Part shown: in pieces, positions 44,196 to 52,687 of the stretch
Numbering within the stretch: the first letter of the stretch is position 1
Layout: each line of letters begins with the position of its first letter
Assembly: GCA_023665605.1 (NCBI GenBank)
Contig: JAMPDP010000004.1
Location: forward strand, 1-64,000
Source of the DNA: Candidatus Amulumruptor caecigallinarius
GTDB taxonomy: Bacteria > Bacteroidota > Bacteroidia > Bacteroidales > Muribaculaceae
Reading direction: 5' to 3'
Length of the DNA stretch: 64,000 nt
Notes under the pieces: model-generated
The model's database searches: none
The model's input: the letters and a program-made list of their open reading frames with translations, nothing else
Told to the model about the DNA's origin: nothing
Translations under genes and position numbers: made by a program

Positions 44196-44648
44196 ATGAA
44201 ACGCACTGACTATACCTCACGATTCACGCGCCGAGCCGGCGCTCTCGCCATCCTCGCAGGCTCCGTCGCACTCTCAGGCTGCGGCCCGATGTCTGACGGA
44301 TACATCTCCGTGGGCGACAGCGGCTACTACGGCTCCGGCTACACTTGGCCCTCTATCGCCACTGGCTATTGGCCGGACACCGGCTACTGGCCCGGCGGAA
44401 CATACTGGCCCGGTGGCTACTGGCCCGGCAACTCGCTCCCCTCAACGCCACCCAACCCGCGTCCGCCACGTCCTCAGCCCGGCATAGGCGGCGGCCCCAA
44501 CATCCCATCCGGGGGTCCCAACATCCCATCCGGAGCCATCTCACGCCCCACCCCCTTGCCCGGCAATCAGCCCGTGGGCGGTGGCGGAGGTGCCCCGAAC
44601 ATCCCCGGCGGAGGCTCCCCCGGACGTCCCGGGCGACCAAACCACTGA
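44196..44648 (+). CDS. Small Trp/Pro/Gly-rich lipoprotein
   Basis: 150-residue predicted lipoprotein: signal ending LAGSVALSGCGP with the lipobox Cys at residue 29. The mature chain is low complexity. Residues 45-85 hold a tandem array of short units (TGYWPD, TGYWPGG, TYWPGG, YWPGNS), then a Pro/Arg stretch and two GGGPNIPSG/GGPNIPSG units, ending in Pro/Gly/Arg. No catalytic domain is present. Such composition suggests a surface-exposed flexible protein or a recent low-complexity expansion. It follows the DUF3943 gene by 51 bp, so the two may be co-expressed in the envelope. Confidence 0.7.
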   Translation: MKRTDYTSRFTRRAGALAILAGSVALSGCGPMSDGYISVGDSGYYGSGYTWPSIATGYWPDTGYWPGGTYWPGGYWPGNSLPSTPPNPRPPRPQPGIGGGPNIPSGGPNIPSGAISRPTPLPGNQPVGGGGGAPNIPGGGSPGRPGRPNH

Positions 44649-44666
44649 CGTAGCCCTCTGCAAACA

Positions 44667-44695
44667 CTTCAATATGAAGTGATTTAAACTTTCTA
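44667..44695. repeat. Isolated end of the 192-bp element
   Basis: GAAGTGATTTAAACTTTCT at 44677-44695 is the terminal repeat of the elements at 2640 and 62934, here without the rest. Just left of it CACTTCA-ATA-TGAAGTG forms a palindrome, as if two ends abut. Confidence 0.6.
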
Positions 44696-44729
44696 TAACA
44701 ACTACAACACTCATTAACAGCATAATATC

Positions 44730-45290
44730 ATGATTCACCCTGAAATACAGTGGCCACCTGCCTATGAGCCCGCCCTCGCCGACGGAATCGTCAGCAACGA
44801 AATCGAGGTCAAAGACCTCACACCCGAACAGATTTGGCCCTACCTCACCAACATTTCTGACTGGGACCGCTTCACCAAAGACGTGATGGATGCCACATTC
44901 ATCGACCCCGCCGTCGAAGACCCGCACCTGTTCCCCAAGGCCGAATTCACATACAAGGAAGCCGGTCTTGACCTCGCTGCACACACACTCGAAGTCATCA
45001 AGCCCAAGGACGACCGTTCAGGTCGCATCTCCTGGGAAGGCAACGCCATAGGCTCCGACCAAGCCGCCTTCAGCTACTGCCACGCATGGCTCGTAGCCAT
45101 GGGCCCCAACGGCAAAGGCTGCCGCATCCTAACCGAGATGTCCATCAAAGGCAAGCTCGCATCCACCGACATCCTCAACACCCTCCACACCATCAACGGC
45201 CAGTGGCTCGAAGGCCTCGTAACCTACGTCCGCCAACACCTCACCGAAACCAACCACCCCCGCACCCCCGCCAACGGCCCCACCCGCTGA
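44730..45290 (+). CDS. SRPBCC/polyketide cyclase-like (START fold) protein
   Basis: 186-residue protein without signal peptide. The pattern IVSNEIEVKDLTPEQIWPYLTNISDWDRF near residue 20-50 followed by strands and a long C-terminal helix (LNTLHTINGQWLEGLVTYVRQHL) fits the SRPBCC superfamily of ligand-binding helix-grip proteins. No catalytic residues can be named. The C-terminal 15 residues are Pro/Thr-rich. A strong bidirectional terminator follows. It is the last plus-strand gene before the AT-rich restriction-modification island. Confidence 0.8.
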   Translation: MIHPEIQWPPAYEPALADGIVSNEIEVKDLTPEQIWPYLTNISDWDRFTKDVMDATFIDPAVEDPHLFPKAEFTYKEAGLDLAAHTLEVIKPKDDRSGRISWEGNAIGSDQAAFSYCHAWLVAMGPNGKGCRILTEMSIKGKLASTDILNTLHTINGQWLEGLVTYVRQHLTETNHPRTPANGPTR

Positions 45291-45318
45291 CTGCCGCAAT
45301 CTATCAAATTAGGATTAA

Positions 45319-45348
45319 AAAACCATGCCAAAACGGCATGGTTTTTTT
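45319..45348. terminator. Bidirectional rho-independent terminator
   Basis: AACCATGCC (45321-45329) pairs perfectly with GGCATGGTT (45335-45343); T-runs follow on the plus strand and A-runs precede it, so it can serve both the SRPBCC gene and the convergent methyltransferase gene. Confidence 0.85.
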
Positions 45349-45382
45349 GTTGTTAGCATGAATCGGTATAATCAAAATACCT

Positions 45383-46252
45383 CTAATCCTTTGAATCTAT
45401 GGCAGCATAAGGAGTTTCGTCTTCTCTTGCCATAAGACACTCTTCATATTCAAATAAAGAAGGCTGCATCGAATGAATTCTCACACGTTCCTTAGCTAAG
45501 TCACAATATTCTTTAGAAATATCTATACCTATATAGTTCCGTCTTGCATCAAGTGCTGCTACACAAGTAGTGCCGCTTCCACACATCGGATCTAACACTA
45601 TCTCACCCTCATTAGTCCAACTTAGTATGTGGTCAAGAGCCAGTTGATAAGGAAAGGGAGCCGGGTGCTTTTTAGCTTCTTGATCAACTGCATTTTTTCC
45701 CACAACATATTCCCAAATATTTCCTTTGAGTTTTTCAGACTTTACCGGGTTGGCCAACTTTCCTCTGCTTTGATCCCCTTTTGAATAGTTTTTATAGGTG
45801 GTCCCTTTTAGTTCTAAGCCAGCGTGCAGACATGGGATTTTTATCCCGTTATGGGTAGATACGGTGCCTTTTGAGAATACAAACATATATTCAAATACGT
45901 TTGTATATCGTTTCCTGTAAATTTGAGGAACGGGGTTGGTCTTTTTAAATATCATTGTATCATGGAGATTAAAACCTGCTTCCATAAATTTAAGCGCTTG
46001 CTTAAAACTAGTCCCGGTCTCACTCCCGTTAATTGTGGCATCAGAGACAACCCATACAACAATGCCGCCATTCTTTAGGATTCTGTAAAGTTGGAGTACT
46101 ATATCATTGAAGGGGAAAACATAACCCTTATAGGTTCTTAAATTGTCATATGGAGGGGATGTTACAACTAAGTCCACAAAATCATCCGGGAAATTTCCCA
46201 TAATTTCCACACAGTTCCCATTAAATATTTGATTTGTGTATTCTTTTTTCAT
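45383..46252 (-). CDS. Beta-class DNA methyltransferase, HindIII-like (probable m6A, AAGCTT)
   Basis: 289-residue DNA methyltransferase. The catalytic motif IV TSPPYDNLRTYKGY is at residues 31-44 and the SAM-binding motif I DPMCGSGTT at 221-229, an order (IV before I) that defines the beta class; HPAPFP (motif X region) precedes it. The frame appears intact. Its ATG overlaps the stop of the upstream endonuclease pseudogene by four bases. Because that neighbour is a HindIII homolog, adenine methylation in AAGCTT is the natural inference, not shown by the sequence alone. The gene is far richer in A+T than its surroundings, a sign of transfer. Confidence 0.88.
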   Translation of the reverse strand: MKKEYTNQIFNGNCVEIMGNFPDDFVDLVVTSPPYDNLRTYKGYVFPFNDIVLQLYRILKNGGIVVWVVSDATINGSETGTSFKQALKFMEAGFNLHDTMIFKKTNPVPQIYRKRYTNVFEYMFVFSKGTVSTHNGIKIPCLHAGLELKGTTYKNYSKGDQSRGKLANPVKSEKLKGNIWEYVVGKNAVDQEAKKHPAPFPYQLALDHILSWTNEGEIVLDPMCGSGTTCVAALDARRNYIGIDISKEYCDLAKERVRIHSMQPSLFEYEECLMAREDETPYAAIDSKD

Positions 46253-47138
46253 GTTCCTAAATCTCTTTCGTTAATCTGAGCTATGAAACCTCTGATAGTT
46301 GCAATTTTACTATCTATCCTCAGAGTTTTCAGAAGTTCTTCTATTGCTTCTTCTCTATTAAGCCCATTAACTCGCTCGATTTCACGCTCATAGTATTGGA
46401 TTTCAGCATTGCTTCTCTCTATTATTATGTCTTTTATGTTTTGAAAATATTGATAAAACTCATCAGGTGTGATTCCAATAATCTTAGCTATATTATAATC
46501 TTGCTCCACTAGAAAAGATTTTTTAGAAGCTGATATAGGCGTTGTTTGACTGATAACAGCGCTTTGGTTCCAAAGAGGGGAAATATTTACCGATGCCGTT
46601 TCTTTTATCCAGATTTAAGCAGTATGTAAATATATTCCCAACTAAACAACGTTACATTCCCACTAAGTGCTTCCTTGTATATTTGACTATTGCTTTTAGG
46701 GTATTGGAAATATGGGCAAACTAAAACAGAATACTCACTATCCCCTCTCCAAAGAGCCATTGAACTTACTTTATAATCTTTAGCATTCCGCGCAGTTCTG
46801 CTCAATCTAAACGCCTTGGCATCCCCTACTAAAGAATACTTATGAAAGTGGCTCTGGGCCACAACATCGGCACAGTCTGCCCTCTGTGTCAACACCTTTG
46901 CTTCAAGGTTCATTTCAAGCAAAGATTTGGCCAAAAGAATATCAGATACTTTGGTATATAATTTTTCTTCTGAAGAATCATGTCCAATATCTTCAGGAAT
47001 AGCACCTATCTGAGATATAAGTTCTATGGTCTCAGCGGTGCTCAAAGCAAACACTATTTCTCGCAATCTATCGGAAGTAGCTATAAAGCTCAAATCTCTA
47101 TAGCTGTAAATAATGTGTTTTAATTCTTCAAAAGTCAT
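46249..47138 (-). pseudogene. HindIII-family type II restriction endonuclease, frameshifted
   Basis: Two adjacent frames together match my recollection of R.HindIII (300 residues) along its whole length. The first (47138-46605, 177 aa) contains VGDAKAFRLSRTARNAKDYKV with Asp106, Lys108 and Asp121 at the places of HindIII Asp108, Lys110 and Asp123, then SWEYIYILLKSG-stop. The second (active frame until 46249) continues IWIKETASVNISPLWN ... FYQYF ... NREEAIEELLKTLRIDSKI, matching the HindIII C terminus. Adding one A to the AAA at 46614-46616 restores a single frame of about 296 residues with no gap in alignment (LLKIWIKETASVNISPLWN). HindIII Glu86 corresponds to Thr84 here. The product as written is truncated and presumably inactive. 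Confidence 0.85.
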
Positions 47139-47160
47139 TTTTAATGAACATCTTATATTG

Positions 47161-47193
47161 CAAAGTTACGAAGATTATATCAATCGGCTACAA
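47161..47193 (-). promoter_or_regulatory. Possible promoter of the restriction-modification pair
   Basis: TAACTTTG (47168-47161) lies 22 nt upstream of the endonuclease ATG; a TTG stands at 47193-47191 with a 22-nt spacer, slightly longer than the usual 20. Confidence 0.45.
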
Positions 47194-47262
47194 ATAATGG
47201 TAATTTTTCACTTATGATTGAGTTCTGGCATTGCAGCAAATATCATATCCTCTGGCCATTGT

Positions 47263-49632
47263 TCAGAACGGGAACCCGACGGCGAAGTGGAACGTGGCGT
47301 CGCGGTGCCAGTTGGGGTGGATGATAGGCCAACGCTCTGCACCCTCAGCCGGATTGTGCGCTTTCAGGCCTAAGTCGGCACGGAAGATGAAGTAAGTGAA
47401 GTCCATGCGCAGACCCACGCCGTAGGCCATCGCTATCTGCCGCCAGAACTCGTCAAACTTAAACACGCCCCCCGGCTGGTTCGGATAGTCCTTGATGGTC
47501 CAGATGTTGCCGGCATCCACGAACAGCGCCCCCTGCAGAAGCCAGAAGAGCTTGGCCCGGTACTCTGCGGAGAGTATCATCGAGATGTCGCCGCACTGGT
47601 TCATGTAGTCCTCCACAGTGTTGCCCCCGTGATAGCTCCCCGGGCCGAGGGTACGCACTGACCAGCCGCGCACGCCATTGGCCCCACCGGCATAGAAACG
47701 CTTCTCAAAGGGGATAGCGGCCGAGTTGCCATAGGGCACACCGATGCCGAACCCGGCGTGAAACGCCACAGAGTGACGCGGGGTGAAGTTGCGGAGCACG
47801 GTGTAGTCAAGCTCGGCCTTGGCATATTGCGCATACTGGATGCCGAAAATCTTGTAAACCCCGTCGCTACGCTTCTGGCCGCTGAGGCTGGAGAGGGCGT
47901 AGAGCACGTTGCCGGCAGTCTCTACGGAGGTGCGCACGCTGTACACAAGCGGTTGCAACCGTGTGGGCTGCAGCAACCCCGTGGCTGTGGTGGCAGCCAT
48001 CCTCCGGTTGGTCCACTGATAGGCAAAGCCCATGCGCATTATGAAGTGGTCCTCATAGCTGTAACGCAGCAGGGGGTTGTCGGGAGCCACCTCATCGAGG
48101 AAGTTGAGGGTGCTCTTGGGCAGACGCACATAGTTGATGTCCAGAAGATCCCACGTGGACCGGCGGGTGTTCCGCCGGTTGTGCCAACGGTACTTCCACG
48201 CTGCACCGAATATGATACGCGTGTACTCCGGCCGCTCCTGATAGTTGAACGCGAGTGCAAGCTCGGAGGTAGCCTTGATGGAATGCTTGAAGCCGCGGCT
48301 GAGGAACGGAAAGATGAACCTCGGGAAGGTCAGACCCACCTCGGCAGCCTCCTCAGTGTAGCGGTCGTTGATGATGTCCGTCAGATTTTCTGACAGGCTC
48401 TCGTAGCTGAATCGCAGCTTGGCGGTGAGCAACTGGCTCTCATGCGCAAGGTTGCGGTGTTGATAGGTCAGTCCGAGGCCGAACCCCAGATCCCCCTCGG
48501 AGTTGGTGCCCTCCACCTCAAATGACACTGACTGCTTCTTGTTGCGCGTAAGCAGGATGTATGCATCCATCGTAGCCGTAGTGTCGGTGTGGCTCACCGG
48601 CTGCAGCTCGATGTTGACGCTGCGCAGAATCCCCAGCTGCGACATATACTCATACGTGCGGTCTATGTCATGCAGGTTATAACGCTTGCCGGGGGTGATG
48701 AAACACTTCTCCACCAACACCGAAGGCTTGATGTAATGGTCGTCGCCATACACTATATAGTAGCCGTCATACTCCTCAGTGCGCTTGGCGCTACGCAGCA
48801 AGCTCTCCACCGACCTGCCGGGTTGGTAGTCAGTGACAAACACCACGTTGCGTAGCGTGTAGACACGGTGACGCGCCGTGGAGTCCTCCCGCAACGACCC
48901 CTCGACAGGCGGCGCATGCACCACCATGGTCAGGTCCACATCCCGCGAATTGGCTGCCGTATCGGCTATGAAAGTGATGTACTCCTTGGTAAAAGCGTAG
49001 TAGCCGCGCGCCTGAAGCCGCTGGGCGATGTTGACGCGCAGATCTTCAAGCCGGTCGCGGTCAAAGGCTCCTCCGGTGATGTCTATGCGGGCCGTGTCGC
49101 GCAGCACTATGGCACTGATGGCTGAGTCGGGCACCTCATAACGCAGGCTCCGCACGCGGTGCGGCTGCCCCGGGGTGACGCGATAGGTAAGCTCGGCCTT
49201 CTTCTTGTCAGGGCGAAGCAGGGAGTCCACTGCAACGGTGGCATCCATATAGCCTCCATTCACCAGAGCCTGCCGAAGCTGCCGCGCAGAGGCCTCAGTG
49301 AGCGCGGAGTCAAGGATTACCGGCGGCTGTCCGATGCGCCGCAGCCAGTTGTTCCACTTCGAGGTGGTGTCTCGGCCGGCAAGGCTGTAAGTGTTGAGCT
49401 GCAGCTTCAGGAAGCCGAACACCCGGTAGTTGGGCTGCTGCCGAAGGTAGTTGTGCAGGTCGGTGCCGGAGAGCCCCGCTGGCTTGTAGCCGTTGCTGTC
49501 GGCCTCTATGACGATGTTCACCTTGTCAAGCAGATACTCCCCCTGTGGCACATACTTGGTGGTGCTGCAAGCACTCATCACGGCTGCAAGAGCCATGATG
49601 GCGATACGGATACACAGGGGGTGGCGACGCAT
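47263..49632 (-). CDS. Lipidated BamA/TamA paralog (TamL-like) outer membrane protein
   Basis: 789-residue Omp85-superfamily protein. The N terminus is a lipoprotein signal (IAIMALAAVMSACSTTKYVPQGEYLL, Cys at 22), which is the feature separating TamL of Bacteroidota from BamA. POTRA-like repeats follow (ASARQLRQALVNGGYMDATVAVDS, RYEVPDSAI), then the C-terminal D15/surface-antigen barrel with AGGANGVRGWSVRTLGPGSY (VRGF/Y-like motif) and a final strand ending FAVGFPF. TamL is thought to work with TamB in moving lipids or proteins to the outer membrane; no tamB is seen next to it in this window. It closes the purC-menG-HAD operon, 47 bp behind the HAD gene. Confidence 0.87.
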   Translation of the reverse strand: MRRHPLCIRIAIMALAAVMSACSTTKYVPQGEYLLDKVNIVIEADSNGYKPAGLSGTDLHNYLRQQPNYRVFGFLKLQLNTYSLAGRDTTSKWNNWLRRIGQPPVILDSALTEASARQLRQALVNGGYMDATVAVDSLLRPDKKKAELTYRVTPGQPHRVRSLRYEVPDSAISAIVLRDTARIDITGGAFDRDRLEDLRVNIAQRLQARGYYAFTKEYITFIADTAANSRDVDLTMVVHAPPVEGSLREDSTARHRVYTLRNVVFVTDYQPGRSVESLLRSAKRTEEYDGYYIVYGDDHYIKPSVLVEKCFITPGKRYNLHDIDRTYEYMSQLGILRSVNIELQPVSHTDTTATMDAYILLTRNKKQSVSFEVEGTNSEGDLGFGLGLTYQHRNLAHESQLLTAKLRFSYESLSENLTDIINDRYTEEAAEVGLTFPRFIFPFLSRGFKHSIKATSELALAFNYQERPEYTRIIFGAAWKYRWHNRRNTRRSTWDLLDINYVRLPKSTLNFLDEVAPDNPLLRYSYEDHFIMRMGFAYQWTNRRMAATTATGLLQPTRLQPLVYSVRTSVETAGNVLYALSSLSGQKRSDGVYKIFGIQYAQYAKAELDYTVLRNFTPRHSVAFHAGFGIGVPYGNSAAIPFEKRFYAGGANGVRGWSVRTLGPGSYHGGNTVEDYMNQCGDISMILSAEYRAKLFWLLQGALFVDAGNIWTIKDYPNQPGGVFKFDEFWRQIAMAYGVGLRMDFTYFIFRADLGLKAHNPAEGAERWPIIHPNWHRDATFHFAVGFPF

Positions 49633-49679
49633 GGAGCTTTTCTGGACGCAGTGCAGAATATCGGGCTATCGGGTTAGCT

Positions 49680-50363
49680 TTACCACGCTGGGGTGACGTT
49701 GCCGGGGTCACTCTCCACGATAGGCATAATGGCGGCCGGAAGGGTCACTATATGGGTGGCCTGATGCTGCCTCAGCTCTCGCACTGGACGAAATCCCCAC
49801 GTCACACCCACAGAGTCCACACACGCTCTGCGGGCAGTCTCCATGTCAACCCCGGAGTCGCCCACGTAGAGCACCTGCTCCTTCGGCGTGGGGCACTTCC
49901 CGAGTATCTCAAACACCACAGAGGGATCCGGCTTCACAGGCACCCCCTCTTTCTGCCCCTCCACGGCCACCCACGGTATCGTGGGAAAGAAGTGGGTAAT
50001 CAGCTCGGTCACCGCACGCTGATATTTGTTGGATGCCACAGCCACCTTCACGCCGTTGTCTGTGAGGTTTTCCAGCAGTTCGGGGATGCCGGGATAGGGG
50101 TGCGAGTTGTCGGTGGCATGCTTGTCATAATACTCCATGAAATACTCCCTGACGCGCGCTATGACGGCATCAGTACGAGCATCCTCAGGCAACGCACGCT
50201 CTATGAGCCGGCGCACGCCGTGACCCACAAACAGCGGGTACGCCTCAAGCGCATGCGGCGCATAGCCCGTAGCTTCGAGTGCATGGTTGGTGGCCTCCCC
50301 CAGGTCACGGATGGTGTCCAGCAGGGTGCCGTCGAGGTCAAAGATTACAAGAGATTTTGACAT
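49680..50363 (-). CDS. HAD-family phosphatase (phosphoglycolate phosphatase-like)
   Basis: 227-residue HAD hydrolase. Motif I FDLDGTLLDT has Asp9 as nucleophile and Asp11 as acid/base, motif II is VASNK near residue 100, motif III Lys in KPDPSVV near 139, motif IV YVGDSGVDMETARRA near 160. The helical cap between residues 16 and 80 (LFVGHGVRRLIERALPED) is the Gph/PGP type, so phosphoglycolate or a similar small phosphate ester is the likely substrate. ATG 50363 is used because the open frame to 50459 overlaps menG and is not HAD-like. The gene follows menG and precedes tamL. Confidence 0.88.
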   Translation of the reverse strand: MSKSLVIFDLDGTLLDTIRDLGEATNHALEATGYAPHALEAYPLFVGHGVRRLIERALPEDARTDAVIARVREYFMEYYDKHATDNSHPYPGIPELLENLTDNGVKVAVASNKYQRAVTELITHFFPTIPWVAVEGQKEGVPVKPDPSVVFEILGKCPTPKEQVLYVGDSGVDMETARRACVDSVGVTWGFRPVRELRQHQATHIVTLPAAIMPIVESDPGNVTPAW

Positions 50364-50370
50364 GCGCCGA

Positions 50371-50400
50371 TTTAGAGCTTGTTTAGTAATAAATGTGGTC
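50371..50400. repeat. Solo end related to the 21.2-kb MITE
   Basis: TTTAGAGCTTGTTTAGTAAT followed by AAATGTGGTC agrees with the left end of the element at 21152 at most positions over 30 bp. No partner end is found nearby. It fills the menG-HAD gap. Confidence 0.45.
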
Positions 50401-50407
50401 TTTGCCC

Positions 50408-51181
50408 CTACTTGCGGGCCACATAGAGCGTGCACGCACCCATAGTCATAGGGTGGCACGCGCTGGAGCGGAAGCCCGCGGCATCTATTATGGCCAGCAT
50501 CTGCTTCCCCTGAGGCACGGCAGCTATGCTCCGCGGAAGGTAGTCATACGCACCGCGGTCATGCGCTATCAGCTTACCCATCAGGGGTATGACGTGACCC
50601 GTGTACACCCGGTAGAGCGGCAACGCCAACGGATTGGTGGGCGTGGACAGCTCCAGAACGCACAGGATGCCTCCGGGGCGAAGCACGCGGTGCATCTCGC
50701 GGTAACCGCGCAGCAGGTCTTCGAAGTTGCGCACCCCGTAGGCCACAGTCACGGCATCAAAGCTCTCGTCGGCATACGGCAGGTTGAGTGAGTCGCCCGT
50801 CTCAAGTGTGATCACATCACTCAGCTCAGCAGCAAGCACCTTCCGCCGACCCACCTCCACCATCTCCTCGCTGAGGTCAAGGCCGGTCACGCTCTCGGGG
50901 TGCAGCTTTTCGGCCAGCAGGATAGCCAGGTCGCCGGTGCCGGTGGCTATGTCGAGGATGGTACGCGGACGCGCCTTGGCAAGCACGCTCACCAGCTCGC
51001 GACGCCACAGCCGGTCTATGCCGAAGCTCATCAGACGGTTCATGGTGTCGTATGAGGGCGCGATATGGTCAAACATATCGCGTACCTGCTCGCGCTTACG
51101 CCGCGTGTCACCCTCCGTCGGGTTCACGCTCTGGCAGCGCGCCTCAAGGTGCTGCTGTCCGGGTGCGTCGCTTGTGGTCAT
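50408..51181 (-). CDS. menG: Demethylmenaquinone methyltransferase (UbiE/MenG)
   Basis: SAM-dependent C-methyltransferase of the last step of menaquinone synthesis, 257 residues. UbiE-family signatures: VRDMFDHIAPSYDTMNRLMSFGIDRLWRRE near 33-62, SAM-binding DIATGTGDLAILLAE near 76-90, VAYGVRNFEDLLRGYREMHRVLRPGG near 145-170, and the late TGHVIPLMGKLIAHDRGAYDYLPRSI. The anaerobic lifestyle of related organisms fits menaquinone. It lies 63 bp behind purC and is probably in its operon. Confidence 0.94.
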   Translation of the reverse strand: MTTSDAPGQQHLEARCQSVNPTEGDTRRKREQVRDMFDHIAPSYDTMNRLMSFGIDRLWRRELVSVLAKARPRTILDIATGTGDLAILLAEKLHPESVTGLDLSEEMVEVGRRKVLAAELSDVITLETGDSLNLPYADESFDAVTVAYGVRNFEDLLRGYREMHRVLRPGGILCVLELSTPTNPLALPLYRVYTGHVIPLMGKLIAHDRGAYDYLPRSIAAVPQGKQMLAIIDAAGFRSSACHPMTMGACTLYVARK

Positions 51182-51244
51182 AGGAGAGTGTGTAGGTCTG
51201 TCTTATATGCCCTCTTCGAGGCTGATTATTATGATTATGCCATC

Positions 51245-52198
51245 TCAGAGACTGAGTCGCTGCAGACAGTCGGTCACATTGGTGGCGATGCGTGCCTTCA
51301 GATCATTCTCTGGCTCCTTCACAAAGGGCTGACCGGTGATGTGCTCATAGAGCTCTATGTAACGCGCTGACACGCTGTCGATAAACTCAGGGCTCATCAC
51401 TGGCATCTGCTGACCCTCTCGGCCCATGAACCCATGGTCCATAAGCCACTGGCGCACAAACTCCTTGGAGAGTTGACGCTGAGGCTCCCCCTTGGCAAAC
51501 CGCTCCTCGTAGCCCTCGGCATAGAAGTAGCGCGATGAGTCCGGGGTGTGGATCTCATCGATCAGTATCACCTCGTCGTCACGCAGACCGAACTCATACT
51601 TGGTGTCCACAAGTATCAGCCCCTTGTCGGCTGCCATCTTGGTGCCAAGGGCAAACAGCCGGCGGGTGTAATCCTCCATCACCTTGTAATGCTCCTCGCT
51701 CACAAGTCCTTGGGCGATAATCTGCTCGCGGGAGATATTCTCATCATGCCCCTCGGCAGCCTTTGTAGTAGGAGTGATGATAGGCTCCGGGAACTTTTGA
51801 TTCTCCTTCATACCCTCAGGCAGCTTCACGCCGCACAGCTCCCGCGCACCGGCAGCATACTCGCGCCAGGCACTCCCGGTCAGGTAGCCGCGGATTATCA
51901 TCTCCACCGGAAAACCCTTCGCCTGCACGCCCACAGTCACCATCGGGTCAGGCACATCGAGCTTCCAGTTCGGCACAATGTCAGCGGAAGCATCCAGGAA
52001 GTAAGCAGCTATCTGATTGAGCACCTGCCCCTTGTAGGGGATACCCTCAGGCAGAATCACATCAAATGCCGAGATGCGGTCGGTGGCGATCATCACCAGC
52101 AAGTCATCGTTGATGGTGTACACATCGCGCACCTTACCGTGATACACTGCCGTCTGCGACGGAAACTTATAGTCTGTCTTAACCAGAGTAGTTGCCAT
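51245..52198 (-). CDS. purC: Phosphoribosylaminoimidazole-succinocarboxamide synthase (SAICAR synthase)
   Basis: ATP-dependent ligation of aspartate to CAIR in de novo purine synthesis. 317 residues, the longer form common outside E. coli. Seen: GKVRDVY near residue 21, [30 protein letters not shown] near 34-63, the signature [12 protein letters not shown] near 100, [11 protein letters not shown] near 194 and [14 protein letters not shown] near 210. A good promoter lies at 52238-52268. The 144-bp upstream gap shows no PurR-like palindrome or purine riboswitch that I can see. Confidence 0.96.
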   Translation of the reverse strand: MATTLVKTDYKFPSQTAVYHGKVRDVYTINDDLLVMIATDRISAFDVILPEGIPYKGQVLNQIAAYFLDASADIVPNWKLDVPDPMVTVGVQAKGFPVEMIIRGYLTGSAWREYAAGARELCGVKLPEGMKENQKFPEPIITPTTKAAEGHDENISREQIIAQGLVSEEHYKVMEDYTRRLFALGTKMAADKGLILVDTKYEFGLRDDEVILIDEIHTPDSSRYFYAEGYEERFAKGEPQRQLSKEFVRQWLMDHGFMGREGQQMPVMSPEFIDSVSARYIELYEHITGQPFVKEPENDLKARIATNVTDCLQRLSL

Positions 52199-52237
52199 TG
52201 TGGAGTAGGATTGATGTCAATGTTTATGGTTGTTATG

Positions 52238-52268
52238 CAAAGGTAGGCAATATATCCCAATGAGCCAA
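52238..52268 (-). promoter_or_regulatory. purC promoter
   Basis: TTG (52268-52266), 20-nt spacer, TACCTTTG (52245-52238), giving a leader of about 35 nt. Confidence 0.7.
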
Positions 52269-52342
52269 AACCCCAAGTCCCTTCGCCCGCTCCTTCTCAC
52301 GGCTACTCATCCGACGCAATAACCGGATAAGACAATAGCTGA

Positions 52343-52687
52343 TTATTTCAATTCCCGAATATAGCGTAATATCTGCTCTCTCAGCATAGGAATATCTGTC
52401 TCGATAACCTCTTTAATAAAGTCATACCCCACAGTGTAATAGCCATGAACCAATACATGGCGCATCCGTTCTATCTGACGCCATGGAGTGTCAGGGTGTG
52501 ACGTTTTGAAGTCCACACTTAGCTTATATATGGCTTCCCCTATGATCTCTATGAGTTTGACTATCCCAAAATATTCCAATGACCCTTCCCGGATAGAATC
52601 AAGACTACCGGAGGTCCCCTCAATCAATTTTTGGATTGCCTCCTCTATGTGTCCAAGCCTCTCCTTATCTCTGAGCTGTTCTCTCAT
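52343..52687 (-). CDS. hepT: HepT-like toxin (DUF86)
   Basis: 114-residue alpha-helical protein with the HEPN RNase motif R-x4-H-x-Y: Arg76, His81, Tyr83 in MRHVLVHGYY. HepT toxins are RNases silenced when the partner MntA adds AMP groups to the motif tyrosine. The start at 52687 overlaps the mntA stop by 23 bp, typical for this pair. It lies between purC and the antitoxin, and its base composition is more AT-rich than the surrounding genes, suggesting acquisition. Confidence 0.85.
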   Translation of the reverse strand: MREQLRDKERLGHIEEAIQKLIEGTSGSLDSIREGSLEYFGIVKLIEIIGEAIYKLSVDFKTSHPDTPWRQIERMRHVLVHGYYTVGYDFIKEVIETDIPMLREQILRYIRELK

